64,000 bases of DNA. Origin: Candidatus Hydrogenedentota bacterium (GTDB lineage Bacteria > Hydrogenedentota > Hydrogenedentia > Hydrogenedentales > JAJRTN01). The notes below the pieces were generated by a model. That model ran no database searches and was not told where the DNA came from. It was given only the letters and a program-made list of their open reading frames with translations. The stretch is taken from contig JAJRTN010000004.1 in the NCBI GenBank assembly GCA_024278275.1, positions 67,149 to 131,148 of the forward strand. The letters are read 5' to 3'. Below, piece after piece: positions 24,786 to 33,329 of the stretch. The number at the start of each line of letters is the position of its first letter. Positions within the stretch are counted from its first letter, which is position 1. A program made the translations under genes and the position numbers.

Positions 24786-25757
24786 TTACAGGGCGACCGC
24801 GCGGCCGGTTTTCGAGGACTTCAACACGGCGGCGGCCATCTCCACGGCACGCAGTCCGTCTTCCGGGGTCACGCGGGGCGTGCGATCCGTTTCGAGCCAG
24901 GCGCGGAAATCCTCCCACTCCAACTGGTAGGGACTCTTGAGCACGGGACTGCCGGGGATAACCGTGCCGCCGCCCCCGTCCGCGTTCCGGGGCTGGCCGA
25001 CCAAGGAGGCTTCGGCGCTATCGAACTGGACCATGCCGTTATCGCCGCAAACTTCCGCCTTCACGCGGAAGCCGCCGGGATGGGCCCAGGTGCCCGTGGC
25101 ACTGGCGATGAGACCGCTCTTCATTTTCATGGTCACCTGCGCGTAGTCCAGGTATTGCGGCTTCGACCGCATGAGGGTCTGCCCGAAGATGCGTTCCGGC
25201 TCGCCGAAGGTAAAACGCAACCAGTCCAGATCATGGATGAGGCAATCAAAGGCCACCCCGCCGCTCTGGTCATAATCGCGGTACCAGTGCTTTGACCCCG
25301 TGGGAAAGCCGCCGCCCCGATGGACCTTGGCGAAGCCCGGCGTGCCCACCACGCCCGACGCCACTTGCGCGCGCAGGGCGTCGAAGTCCTGAAAATAGCG
25401 GACCACGTGGGCGATGAACAGTTTCACGCCCCCTTTCTCCACCGCCTTCATGGCCTGGCGGCACTGCGCCGCCGTGCGGCAGAAGGGCTTTTCGCAGAAA
25501 ACGGCCTTGCCCGCCTTCGCCGCGGCCTTCACGTAGTCCCCGTGGGACGGCGTCGGTACGCAGACCGCCACGATGTCCACGTCGGGATTCTTGATGGCGG
25601 CCTCCGGCGTGGCGGTCTTCGCGCCGTATTGCTTCGCCATGGCGGACGCCGCCTTGCGCGACGTATCCGCGCAGACCGCCAGTTTCAGGCCCGCGCCCGT
25701 CATGCTGGCCGCATGCACCCCGCCAATGGTGCCGCAGCCGATCAATGCCACGTTCAT
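24786..25757 (-). CDS. Gfo/Idh/MocA-family oxidoreductase
   Basis: 323 residues; the start has GAGGGAGAAGGAAC before the ATG. A canonical dinucleotide-binding GCGTIGGVHA is at residues 8-17, AVFCEKPFC is the E-K-P motif, and FDCLIHDLDWLRF is the catalytic D-x-x-x-H region. It is cytoplasmic and probably NAD(P)-dependent on a sugar or sugar acid. It precedes the related gene at 23788 in the same direction and follows a small membrane gene and a KDPG/KHG aldolase, which points to sugar-acid catabolism. Confidence 0.92.
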   Translation of the reverse strand: MNVALIGCGTIGGVHAASMTGAGLKLAVCADTSRKAASAMAKQYGAKTATPEAAIKNPDVDIVAVCVPTPSHGDYVKAAAKAGKAVFCEKPFCRTAAQCRQAMKAVEKGGVKLFIAHVVRYFQDFDALRAQVASGVVGTPGFAKVHRGGGFPTGSKHWYRDYDQSGGVAFDCLIHDLDWLRFTFGEPERIFGQTLMRSKPQYLDYAQVTMKMKSGLIASATGTWAHPGGFRVKAEVCGDNGMVQFDSAEASLVGQPRNADGGGGTVIPGSPVLKSPYQLEWEDFRAWLETDRTPRVTPEDGLRAVEMAAAVLKSSKTGRAVAL

Positions 25758-25819
25758 GTTCCTTCTCCCTCGGTAATCCCTGAAACGTTGAACCCCATCG
25801 CCATGATAGGGCCGTCTCC

Positions 25820-25975
25820 CTACCCGAAAAACTTCTCGGCCAAGTACAACCCCGCCATGATGACAGCCCAGAGAACGAAGGGCAAGCCCAGCATCATCCC
25901 GATGACCACCACGATGGTGACCAGGTGGAAGGTCTCGATGATGGCGGACCGTTGTTCGTCCTTGTTCGAGGGCAT
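25820..25975 (-). CDS. 51-residue single-span membrane protein
   Basis: The short frame starts at ATG 25975 and stops at TAG 25820-25822. It begins with a polar MPSNKDEQRSAIIETF, followed by a long hydrophobic stretch at ~17-46 (HLVTIVVVIGMMLGLPFV... to LYLAEKFFG). It fills most of the gap between the aldolase and the dehydrogenase on the same strand. The binding site is weak (GAGAAT). It could be a small membrane-tethered accessory protein; the function is unknown. Confidence 0.5.
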   Translation of the reverse strand: MPSNKDEQRSAIIETFHLVTIVVVIGMMLGLPFVLWAVIMAGLYLAEKFFG

Positions 25976-26029
25976 GGCACGATTCTCGACCACGGCGAAG
26001 GGCAGGAATCCGGTGCGCTGAAACGCACC

Positions 26030-26689
26030 CTACGATTCATTGCCCCGTGCGGCGCGTAGTGCTTCGCTGAAGGCCCGTGCGTTGCGGGTCAACCCTTCCA
26101 GGTCGCCGGCCTGAACGAGGGCGGGGTTCACGAGCCCGTTGCCCACGCCCACCGCCACGGCGCCCGCCTCGAAGAAATCGCCCATGTTGTCCACGGTGAC
26201 ACCGCCCGTTGGGACAAGGGGAATATGCGGGAAGGGGGCACGCACGGTCTTGAGGTAGTCCACGCCGCCGAAACCGGCGGGAAAGAGCTTGACAAGATCC
26301 GCGCCGAAATCCCGGGCCTGAAAGATCTCGGTGGGGGTGTAGGCGCCGGCCAGCACGGGCTTGTTGAGTTCGTGGGCGGCATCGATAACGGGCGGGGCGA
26401 TGACGGGGGACACCACGTATTGCGCCCCCGCCCCGATGGCTTCGTAGCACACCTCTTCATGGGTCACGGTGCCCACGCCGAGAAAGAGGGGCGATCCCTC
26501 GAACCGTCGTGCCGCCTGCTCGATGCAATCCAGGGCGCCGGGGGTGGTCATGGATACCTCGATGCAGCGTATGCCCCCTTCGAGCACCGCGCCAATGGCC
26601 GCCACCACGTTCTCCACGGACGTGTCGGCCCGGACAATGGCCACCAGGCCGCATTCAACAATCCGATCCGTCAACAGGTCTATCGTCAT
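26030..26689 (-). CDS. eda: KDPG/KHG aldolase
   Basis: 219 residues, the usual family length. Arg20 in IVRAD, Glu44 in CIEVSMTTP and the Schiff-base Lys134 in DLVKLFPA are present in the class I aldolase order, with GGVTVDN after them. It cleaves 2-keto-3-deoxy-6-phosphogluconate (and often 4-hydroxy-2-oxoglutarate) to pyruvate plus an aldehyde. It starts three bases after the stop of the CocE-like gene, so the two are co-transcribed, and two dehydrogenase genes follow. The substrate could also be a related deoxy-sugar acid. Confidence 0.92.
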   Translation of the reverse strand: MTIDLLTDRIVECGLVAIVRADTSVENVVAAIGAVLEGGIRCIEVSMTTPGALDCIEQAARRFEGSPLFLGVGTVTHEEVCYEAIGAGAQYVVSPVIAPPVIDAAHELNKPVLAGAYTPTEIFQARDFGADLVKLFPAGFGGVDYLKTVRAPFPHIPLVPTGGVTVDNMGDFFEAGAVAVGVGNGLVNPALVQAGDLEGLTRNARAFSEALRAARGNES

Positions 26690-26692
26690 GGT

Positions 26693-28324
26693 TCAAAACC
26701 TCACGGGCAGGTAGAGCGCACTGGGATGACCGGAGCCGAAATAGACCGTGTTAGTCGCCTTGCGCTTGTTGTCGTCGGTTGGATAATCGTCGCCGCTGTT
26801 CGGATTCACCTCGAAACGGGGATAGTTGCTGCTGGAAATCTGCACGCCGATACGGTGGCCCGTGTTGAAAACCACGCTGCCCAGGGCCAGGTTGATGGTG
26901 AGTTGTCCCGTTTTTCCCAGTGGAAGCGGCGCGGGCCGGGCGAAGCCGTTGCGAAACTTCACCCGCTGGATGCCGTCCTGCAGCAGTATTTCGCGGCCAT
27001 CGGGATAGATGTCCACCAGCTTCGCCGTAAAATCCGTGTCCGGCGCGTCGCTGGACACATAGAGCTTCACCGAATACGCGCCGGTCGCCTCGACGGGCGT
27101 TTCCAGGGGGGGCGTGGCGAACTTGAGCACGTCGGAACGGCCGCTCACTTCCCGCTGGTCGAAGGGCCCCGGCGGCAGGGAGAGATTACCGCCCCCCTTC
27201 GTGGGCACGGGGTTGTCGGGGTCATAGACGAAACTTCGCGTGCCGGTCTTCGGCGGGTCACGCTGCAACGCGCCGTCCCCGGCCAGGTAGAAAGCGGTGG
27301 GTTTCGTTTTCACCGGCGGCCAGGTCGCCGCCGTGCGCCATTCATTCCCCGGCGCCTTGGGGTCGTCCACATCGCCCAGGGTGTAATAGTGGACGCGCGG
27401 TTCCCGGTCGATGCCCGTGTCTTCCCCGAGGAGCCAATAGCGCAGGAAACGGTCCTGCAAACCCTCCACGTCGAAGCCGTAGTTCTCGGGCAGTTTCAGC
27501 GCGCCGTAATCACGGGGGGTGTGGTTAAGGCCGTGACCCCACGGCCCCATGACAAGGATTTGATTGCCCCGCGCGCCCTGCCCCCCTTTGTTCTGGCGCA
27601 TGAGGAAGTTGGCCGGGGGCGCGGCGGGCCACAGGTCCCAGTATCCGCCCACGTGCAGGGCCGGCGCGGTCACCTTGGACACCCGCCGCCGATTGTCGAA
27701 TTGGCGCCAGTAGTCGTCCAGCGTGGGATGACTTTTCCAAAGGTCGATGACGTGGGCGTCCCCCTGGCCGGTGAGCCAGTTCTCGCACATATGCTTGCGC
27801 CACGCGCCGCCTTGGTGGGCGAAATCCCGGTAAAAATCCGACGAGGCCGTGAGGATGACCTGGGCTTTTACGGCCTGCGTGGCCCGCGCGAGACGCTCCT
27901 GCACGATGCCCAGGGCGGAACCGCCCCAGGTGCCCACCGTGCCGTTGCACCAGGGTTGTTTCAGCACCCACGTTATCGTGTCCGCGCCGTCCTGCAACGT
28001 GCCCCAGCCATCGTCCTCGAAAACACGGTCCACGCCCTCCGAGTCTCCCCGGCCCCGGCAGTCCTGCACCACGAAGCCCGCGCCCATGTCGAGGAAGGGC
28101 CGGGCAAAGGTCACGTCACCCCGCCCATAGACGCTGCGGGCCACGACGATGGGAAAGGGACCGTCCCCCTTGGGAAGATACACGTCCGCCGCGAGCAGCT
28201 TCCCGTCGCGCATGGGGGCCATCTGCTTTTCGAGGACGGTGTAGTCGTTCTGCACGAAAGCCGGCGGCATGAGCCCCAGCACAAGCAGAACGGCGCAACA
28301 AGACAGCAGGCGACAGCGTTTCAT
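26693..28324 (-). CDS. CocE/NonD-family hydrolase, exported
   Basis: 543 residues from the ATG at 28324 with GGGAGA upstream. Residues 1-24 form a signal peptide. The alpha/beta-hydrolase domain has MRDGKLLAADVYLP, QDCRGRGDSEG and the nucleophile Ser136 in GTWGGSALG. The C-terminal ~240 residues are the X-Pro dipeptidyl-peptidase-type jellyroll (PDTDFTAKLVDIYPDGR, GHRIGVQISSSNYPRF). Family members hydrolyse esters, amides or beta-lactams in the periplasm. WGGS instead of the more common G-x-S-Y-x-G is a mild deviation. Confidence 0.9.
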   Translation of the reverse strand: MKRCRLLSCCAVLLVLGLMPPAFVQNDYTVLEKQMAPMRDGKLLAADVYLPKGDGPFPIVVARSVYGRGDVTFARPFLDMGAGFVVQDCRGRGDSEGVDRVFEDDGWGTLQDGADTITWVLKQPWCNGTVGTWGGSALGIVQERLARATQAVKAQVILTASSDFYRDFAHQGGAWRKHMCENWLTGQGDAHVIDLWKSHPTLDDYWRQFDNRRRVSKVTAPALHVGGYWDLWPAAPPANFLMRQNKGGQGARGNQILVMGPWGHGLNHTPRDYGALKLPENYGFDVEGLQDRFLRYWLLGEDTGIDREPRVHYYTLGDVDDPKAPGNEWRTAATWPPVKTKPTAFYLAGDGALQRDPPKTGTRSFVYDPDNPVPTKGGGNLSLPPGPFDQREVSGRSDVLKFATPPLETPVEATGAYSVKLYVSSDAPDTDFTAKLVDIYPDGREILLQDGIQRVKFRNGFARPAPLPLGKTGQLTINLALGSVVFNTGHRIGVQISSSNYPRFEVNPNSGDDYPTDDNKRKATNTVYFGSGHPSALYLPVRF

Positions 28325-28458
28325 GGCGGACAATCTCCCGATTATTGGCCGGCAATGGAAACAGGATGAATTTGCAGCCTCGTTCCCCGCCCTCTTTCCG
28401 CCCATGGTACACCGAAAGCACGCCCGATGAAAAGGTGTCCGGTCCACAGCGGGTCTTC

Positions 28459-29298
28459 CTACTTCCCTTCAGGCCAAACCAGCGCACGAAAGTCGGGGGC
28501 GTTCCTTATGCTTTCAAAATCCGGGTCGGTGGCGGCTTCCTTGCGCAGGATGTCGGCGCGTTTCACGGCTTCGCGGAGGTTGGCGACCGCCTCCGCCGTA
28601 CGGCCCTGCAAGGCGTACACACAGGCCAGGTTGTAGTGGGGTTTGGGGTGCTCCGGCGATAGGCTGATTGCTTTTTGGAAATAGGTCTCGGCCTCTTTGA
28701 GCCGGCCCAGCGCCACGAGGAGGTTGGCAAAATTATTGTTCGCGGCCAGGCTGTCGGGAGCAAGCTCGAGGGCGGAACGCGCTTCCACCTCCGCTTCATC
28801 AAGACGGCCCTCGATTCGCAGCAGCACGGCCAGGCTGTTGTGTGGTACGGCCCACGACGGATTCAGCTCAACCGCCCGCCGAAGCAGCCGCTCCGCTTCG
28901 AGCGAACGGCCAAAGCCGTGGCGGCCGAGCAGGGCGCCGAGACTGGCGTAGGGCCGCGCCCATCCGGGCCGCAACGTGATGGCGCGGCGAAAGAACGTTT
29001 CCGCGCCCTTCATGTGATGCTCCTGTTCATACTGTAGCGCCAGCACGCAAGCCGCTTCGGCCGTCTTCGCACCGTCGGCTTCCGCGGCAACCGCGGCGGC
29101 GCGCACGGCGGCACGGGTCTCCCGGCGCAGCAGCGACGGATCTTCATCCACCAAGGCCAACGCGCCCACCATTCGTGCCTGCAGGGCCGCCGCACGACGA
29201 TCCTCCCGGACCTGGCGGACCATCGCCAGGGCCAGGGCACAAACCATCGCCCCCAGGGCCAGGGTCCAGGCAATTCGGTGTTGTCTCATCCTGGGCAT
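28459..29298 (-). CDS. TPR-repeat membrane-anchored protein
   Basis: 279 residues (or 276 if the second ATG at 29289 is used). An N-terminal helix (~10-27) is a membrane anchor or signal. From residue ~80 onward come five tetratricopeptide units, for example AETFFRRAITLRPGWARPYASLG and AETYFQKAISLSPEHPKPHYNLA. This is a protein-interaction scaffold facing the periplasm, and the partner is unknown. It is transcribed toward the CocE-like gene with a 134-base gap. Confidence 0.82.
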   Translation of the reverse strand: MPRMRQHRIAWTLALGAMVCALALAMVRQVREDRRAAALQARMVGALALVDEDPSLLRRETRAAVRAAAVAAEADGAKTAEAACVLALQYEQEHHMKGAETFFRRAITLRPGWARPYASLGALLGRHGFGRSLEAERLLRRAVELNPSWAVPHNSLAVLLRIEGRLDEAEVEARSALELAPDSLAANNNFANLLVALGRLKEAETYFQKAISLSPEHPKPHYNLACVYALQGRTAEAVANLREAVKRADILRKEAATDPDFESIRNAPDFRALVWPEGK

Positions 29299-29439
29299 TC
29301 CACGAGCGCCGCACCTCTTGCGTCCTGCGTGAATCAGCGGCTATGCTTTCGCGTTTCAGTAACGTCCGACGTGCTGCCCCGTAGTGTAAGGGACGGGGGC
29401 GGTGCAAGGCCAACCTCCACACGTTGCAGGAGTTGAATC

Positions 29440-30225
29440 GTGGAAGTGATTATACGAAAGAACCGGATCGAAGCCCGTGAACTGACCGCCCGGCTCATCG
29501 CCGACGCGTTGCGGGCCAAGCCAAACCTGGTGCTGGGCCTGGCAACGGGCCGGACGATGGAGGAGCTTTATGCGCGGCTGGTCAGGGAACACACGGATAC
29601 GGGCCTGGATTTCTCCGCCGTGACCACGTTCAACCTGGATGAATACATCGGGCTTGCCCCCTCCGATCCGAACTCCTATCGCTCCTACATGAATCATCAC
29701 TTCTTCGACCGGATCAATATCAAGAAGGAGAACACCCATCTCCCCATCGGTGTGGCGGCCGATCTCAATGCGGAATGCGCGGACTACGAGGCACGAATCA
29801 AGGCGGCGGGCGGTATCGACCTTCAACTGCTGGGTATCGGCAAATCAGGCCATGTGGGGTTCAACGAACCCCTCAGCGCGATGCGGTCGCGCACGCGGTG
29901 CAAAGCGCTCACGCCGGAAACCATTGCCCAAAACAGTCCGCTCTTCGACAATCCGTCGGACATGCCGAAGCGGGCCATCACCATGGGCGTCGGCACCATC
30001 CTGGACGCGCGCCGCTGCCTCATGCTGGTGACGGGCGCGGACAAGGCCCCCGTTCTGGCCAAAGCCGTCGAGGGCCCCATCACTTCCATGATCTCGGCCT
30101 CCGCGTTACAATTGCACCCCCGATGCACGGTTATCGCCGATGAAAAGGCCGCGGCCGCGCTGGAGCAGAAAGACTACTACCGATGGATCTTCGCCAACGA
30201 CCCGGAATGGGAGCCTTACCGCTAG
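29440..30225 (+). CDS. nagB: Glucosamine-6-phosphate deaminase
   Basis: 261 residues from a GTG at 29440, with AGGAG eight bases before. Motifs: LGLATGRTMEELY, FNLDEYIGL (catalytic Asp), NSYRSYMNHHFF, and LGIGKSGHVGFNEP with the ring-opening His. The enzyme converts glucosamine 6-phosphate to fructose 6-phosphate and ammonia. The usual LGIGxNGH reads LGIGKSGH here. Length and order match NagB. No other nag gene is adjacent. Confidence 0.94.
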   Translation: MEVIIRKNRIEARELTARLIADALRAKPNLVLGLATGRTMEELYARLVREHTDTGLDFSAVTTFNLDEYIGLAPSDPNSYRSYMNHHFFDRINIKKENTHLPIGVAADLNAECADYEARIKAAGGIDLQLLGIGKSGHVGFNEPLSAMRSRTRCKALTPETIAQNSPLFDNPSDMPKRAITMGVGTILDARRCLMLVTGADKAPVLAKAVEGPITSMISASALQLHPRCTVIADEKAAAALEQKDYYRWIFANDPEWEPYR

Positions 30226-30229
30226 ATTC

Positions 30230-31108
30230 ATGGCCTCGAATCATGTGCCCACGCGAATGCGTATCACCACCCGGAACCAATGGTTCCAGCGGGTGCAAAC
30301 CATCAAGACAAACCGGAAGAAACGATGGAAAAACCGATGCTTTGCGGTGGAAGGCGTGCGCGGCATCAACCAGCTTCGGGCCAACCCTCGTTGGGAAGTG
30401 GAGGCGTTGCTCCATGCCCACGGCGCACGTCTCTCCCGCTGGGCGCGGGATATCCTGACGGAGCTCCCCGCAGTGTATCATCTGGCGCTGGATCCCGCGT
30501 TGATGCGGGACTTGAGCGACAAGGAAGACACGTCGGAACTCATGGCGGTGGTGCGCATACCGCCCATCGAGGACCGGTGTCCGTCGCCCGCGCGGACCGA
30601 CCTTGCCATCGTGCTGGACCGGCCGGCCAATCCGGGGAATCTCGGAACCATCATCCGAAGTGGCGACGCCCTGGGCGGACAGGCCGTGGTGATTACGGGG
30701 CATGCGGCGGACCCCTTCGACCCCCTCACCATTCGTGCCACGGCGGGCTCGTTTTTCAATATGGAAATCAGCCGCATGACATCGCGCGCGGCGCTTACGG
30801 ATTGGTTCGCGGCGGCAAGGAAGGCGTTGCCCGGTCTTCAGCTTGCCGGCACGAGCGCCCAGGGCAATACCCCGCCATGGGTGTGCGACTTTACGCGGCC
30901 CACCGTGCTGGTCATGGGGAACGAAACGCGCGGCCTAAGCGACTGGCTGCGTGACCAATGTGATGTGTTGCTCCGCATCGACATGGCCGGCAGCGCATCG
31001 TCCCTCAACCTCGCTTGCGCAACCACGGCCTTTCTCTATGAAGCCCATGCCCAACGCCAGCGTGCCGCGGATTCCAGGGGGCTCGCCGAACAAGAAAGCA
31101 TTGCTTGA
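30230..31108 (+). CDS. TrmH/SpoU-family RNA 2'-O-methyltransferase
   Basis: 292 residues if started at ATG 30230; a shorter start at 30257 (MRITTRNQWFQ) is possible since neither has a good binding site. SPOUT motifs are all present: motif 1 RPANPGNLGTIIRSGDALG, motif 2 VLVMGNETRGLSDWL and motif 3 IDMAGSASSLNLACATTAFLYE, forming the knotted AdoMet site. An N-terminal substrate-binding segment precedes them. It should methylate a ribose in rRNA or tRNA. It lies four bases after nagB but is functionally unrelated. Confidence 0.9.
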   Translation: MASNHVPTRMRITTRNQWFQRVQTIKTNRKKRWKNRCFAVEGVRGINQLRANPRWEVEALLHAHGARLSRWARDILTELPAVYHLALDPALMRDLSDKEDTSELMAVVRIPPIEDRCPSPARTDLAIVLDRPANPGNLGTIIRSGDALGGQAVVITGHAADPFDPLTIRATAGSFFNMEISRMTSRAALTDWFAAARKALPGLQLAGTSAQGNTPPWVCDFTRPTVLVMGNETRGLSDWLRDQCDVLLRIDMAGSASSLNLACATTAFLYEAHAQRQRAADSRGLAEQESIA

Positions 31109-31133
31109 CTGATCGGGTGTTTGGTGCGATAAT
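31105..31133 (+). promoter_or_regulatory. Strong sigma70-type promoter
   Basis: TTGACT (31105-31110) and GATAAT (31128-31133) are separated by 17 bases. The -35 box overlaps the stop codon of the methyltransferase gene. Transcription would start near 31140 and serve the gene at 31157. Confidence 0.75.
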
Positions 31134-31156
31134 TAGCTCGGAGAGGCGTTCGGACA

Positions 31157-31639
31157 GTGCGTCCGGCGTACGCAAGACGGGATCAGACGGCCATGGGGCT
31201 GAATATCGGACAGATTCCCGTGTCGTTAGCGGCGCGGCCCGACAAGGCCGTCGTGACAAGGCCGTCACGACGTGATGGGGGAGATGCGCCCGGGCAGGAG
31301 CAAACCCGGGCGGGTTTCGGCGAGAATACCCTGTCGCCGGGGAGCGCCGCCTTGCGGGCCATCGACGTGAGCCTTCGTGAGGCACGCCGGGTGGTGCCGA
31401 CGGTCGAGGAACTCCGGGAGGACTTCCGCGCGCGCCGCGCGGAAACCGAGGCTGCCGTGGCGGCACGCGAGGCGACCGCCAACGATGCCCGCGACCCGGC
31501 AACCGAAGAAGCGGTTCCGGCGGAACAGGCCACCCGCCCCGAACCCGCGCCGCAGGTGCGCGCTTTTGAAGCGCAACGGAACGCGGCTTCCACACCGGCC
31601 TCCAATCCCGCCCCGAGTCGCCTGGACGTATCGGTCTGA
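31157..31639 (+). CDS. Unknown Ala/Pro/Glu-rich protein
   Basis: 160 residues from a GTG at 31157 with GGAGAGG ten bases upstream; ATG 31193 (MGLNIGQIPVSLAARP) is the alternative. There is no signal peptide or membrane helix. A single amphipathic helix (~65-110, EELREDFRARRAETEAAVAAREA) is followed by a Pro/Ala-rich, probably disordered tail. A strong promoter directly upstream supports a real transcript. I recognise no family; it could be a regulatory or flagellar-type small protein. Confidence 0.55.
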   Translation: MRPAYARRDQTAMGLNIGQIPVSLAARPDKAVVTRPSRRDGGDAPGQEQTRAGFGENTLSPGSAALRAIDVSLREARRVVPTVEELREDFRARRAETEAAVAAREATANDARDPATEEAVPAEQATRPEPAPQVRAFEAQRNAASTPASNPAPSRLDVSV

Positions 31640-31761
31640 GGGGTTTTCCGCTTCCGCGGCCGATGCCCCGGATTTTGTCCCCACGCATGATCATGCGTCA
31701 ACCCCGGGCGGGCTGTCATGCGTTTGTCCATCGTCACTTCTGTCGCAGGTGGAGTCTTGCC

Positions 31762-32658
31762 ATGAAACGCAATGTGTGGTTCGTGGCGGCCGGTGTGGCC
31801 GCCACGGTGTTGGTTATCGTGGGCGCCGTAACCTTCAGCGGGCGTGGCGACGGCTTTCTTGGCGCAAAGAGCGGCGTGGACCGCGTATGCGCGGCGTTGC
31901 AGCAGTATCGCGCCGAACACGGCACCTTCCCCGCCGCCTACGGTTTTATTCGTCGCGACATGGCCCACCGGGATCACAACCGGGTTTCCGAACGCGACTA
32001 CTACCATTTGCAATCCTACACCGCCGCGCTGGCCCTGTATGAGGAGGGCGCTTTCAATGATCCCCACGCGACCTCCGGGGACGCCAACGGCGACGGCCGG
32101 ATCAGTCTGCTGGAGTTTGTGCCCACCGAAGGTGAATCGCGGCGTTACCTGGGCAAGGGCTTCGACGAAGCGGTCCGCAAAATCAAGGCCGCGAGTACCC
32201 GGCCGCTGATCTACGCGCCCGTAAACCTGGCCCAATTCGAGAAAGCCAAGGCCTTCTGGTTGAGCCGGGGCGAGTTTCGGGCGGAATCGTGGAATAATTC
32301 GCACCCCATCTTGCGGGGCATGCAGTTTACACCCCCCGTGTACGACGCCTGCGTGCTCATCAGCGTGGGGCCCGGGGGGAGCACGGGCGGGGTGGCCGCG
32401 CCGGAGATGGTTCGCGGCCGGCAGCGTAACGGCCGCTGGGACCTGCGTACCGTCTACCACATCGCGGCCCTGCGGGCTTACTTCCTGGCAACACGGGATC
32501 TGAACGAAAACGGCCTGCCCGACCTGGAATACAACGCCCGCACCCAACAGGGCGAAGGCGCGCTGACCTACACGGTGAACGGAAAGCCCGTCGATAACAA
32601 GCTCCCGGACCCCGCGAACCCCGATGGCGACGGTCCCCTGGTGTGGGTGTTGAAGTAG
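31762..32658 (+). CDS. Membrane-anchored pseudopilin-like protein with an EF-hand loop
   Basis: 298 residues; the ATG at 31762 has GGTGGAG upstream. The N-terminal helix (~5-25) is followed by a helix typical of pseudopilin headpieces (VCAALQQYRAEHGTFPAAYGF). Residues ~118-130 read DANGDGRISLLEF, a canonical calcium-binding EF-hand/dockerin loop. The later DLNENGLPDLEYN may be a second, looser loop. It is probably a periplasmic calcium-binding protein. There is no prepilin peptidase site, and its partner is not known. Confidence 0.65.
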   Translation: MKRNVWFVAAGVAATVLVIVGAVTFSGRGDGFLGAKSGVDRVCAALQQYRAEHGTFPAAYGFIRRDMAHRDHNRVSERDYYHLQSYTAALALYEEGAFNDPHATSGDANGDGRISLLEFVPTEGESRRYLGKGFDEAVRKIKAASTRPLIYAPVNLAQFEKAKAFWLSRGEFRAESWNNSHPILRGMQFTPPVYDACVLISVGPGGSTGGVAAPEMVRGRQRNGRWDLRTVYHIAALRAYFLATRDLNENGLPDLEYNARTQQGEGALTYTVNGKPVDNKLPDPANPDGDGPLVWVLK

Positions 32659-32830
32659 TCGTAGCCGTTAACCTCTCCCCAAACCGGCCCCGCCGGAACC
32701 CGTCATTCCCGCGAACGCGGAGGTCCGTATAGGACGGATGGGACAGATGGGACAGATGGGACGTCACCCCCGCGAACGCGCGGCTCCTTCCAGAAAACCC
32801 CCATGTTTCGTGACAGAACCATCCGCTTCG
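32659..32830. repeat. CGTCATTCCCGCG element and GGGACAGAT mini-repeat
   Basis: CGTCATTCCCGCGAACGCGG begins at about 32701, with a related ACGTCACCCCCGCGAACGCGCGG at about 32760. Three near-identical 10-base units (GATGGGACA) lie between them at about 32737-32762. This belongs to a repeat family found several times in the window. Confidence 0.65.
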
Positions 32831-32859
32831 TTGAACGCCGTGCCGAACTGGCATAGAAT
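32831..32859 (+). promoter_or_regulatory. Sigma70-type promoter predicting a leaderless mRNA
   Basis: TTGAAC (32831-32836), 17 bases, TAGAAT (32854-32859). Only six bases separate the -10 box from the ATG at 32866, so transcription should begin at or within one or two bases of the start codon. Confidence 0.7.
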
Positions 32860-32865
32860 AGGGGC

Positions 32866-33273
32866 ATGAACTGTCCAGTCTGCCGCGAAGCCATGATTAT
32901 CCTCGAGTACGAGCAGGTGGAACTCGATTTCTGCGCGAGGTGCCGGGGGGTGTGGCTCGACGCGGGGGAACTGGAACTGCTCCTGGGCGGAAACACGCCG
33001 GTGCGGGGTTTCATGACGGCGGGCGGCAAGGCCGGCGCCTCAAAGGAAAAACCACGGCGATGTCCCATTTGCCGGAAGAAAATGGCCAAGGAGGTAACCG
33101 GCGGTCCGCGACCGGTTACCTATGATCGATGCCTTCGCGGCGACGGCATCTGGTTTGACCGGGGGGAGTTGCTTACCGTGATCAGGTACGGCAGCGCCTC
33201 GCCGGATACGGAGACGGTGGTGGCCTGGCTCCGCGACATGTTCCCGGAAGAGGCCGATAGGGAGAATGAATAG
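32866..33273 (+). CDS. Double TFIIB-type zinc-finger protein
   Basis: 135 residues. Finger 1 has Cys3, Cys6, Cys23 and Cys26 followed by GVWLDAGELE, the zf-TFIIB signature. Finger 2 has Cys66, Cys69 and Cys89 and ends GIWFDRGEL, but the expected fourth Cys is Gly92, so the second zinc site looks incomplete. The protein is cytoplasmic, of unknown role, possibly nucleic-acid or chaperone related. The start codon sits six bases behind a -10 box, with no usable ribosome-binding site. Confidence 0.85.
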   Translation: MNCPVCREAMIILEYEQVELDFCARCRGVWLDAGELELLLGGNTPVRGFMTAGGKAGASKEKPRRCPICRKKMAKEVTGGPRPVTYDRCLRGDGIWFDRGELLTVIRYGSASPDTETVVAWLRDMFPEEADRENE

Positions 33274-33329
33274 ACGGTCCGCCCGCCGTGTAGTATCTCT
33301 TGGCCATGGTGGCGCAGAAAAGGATGTCC

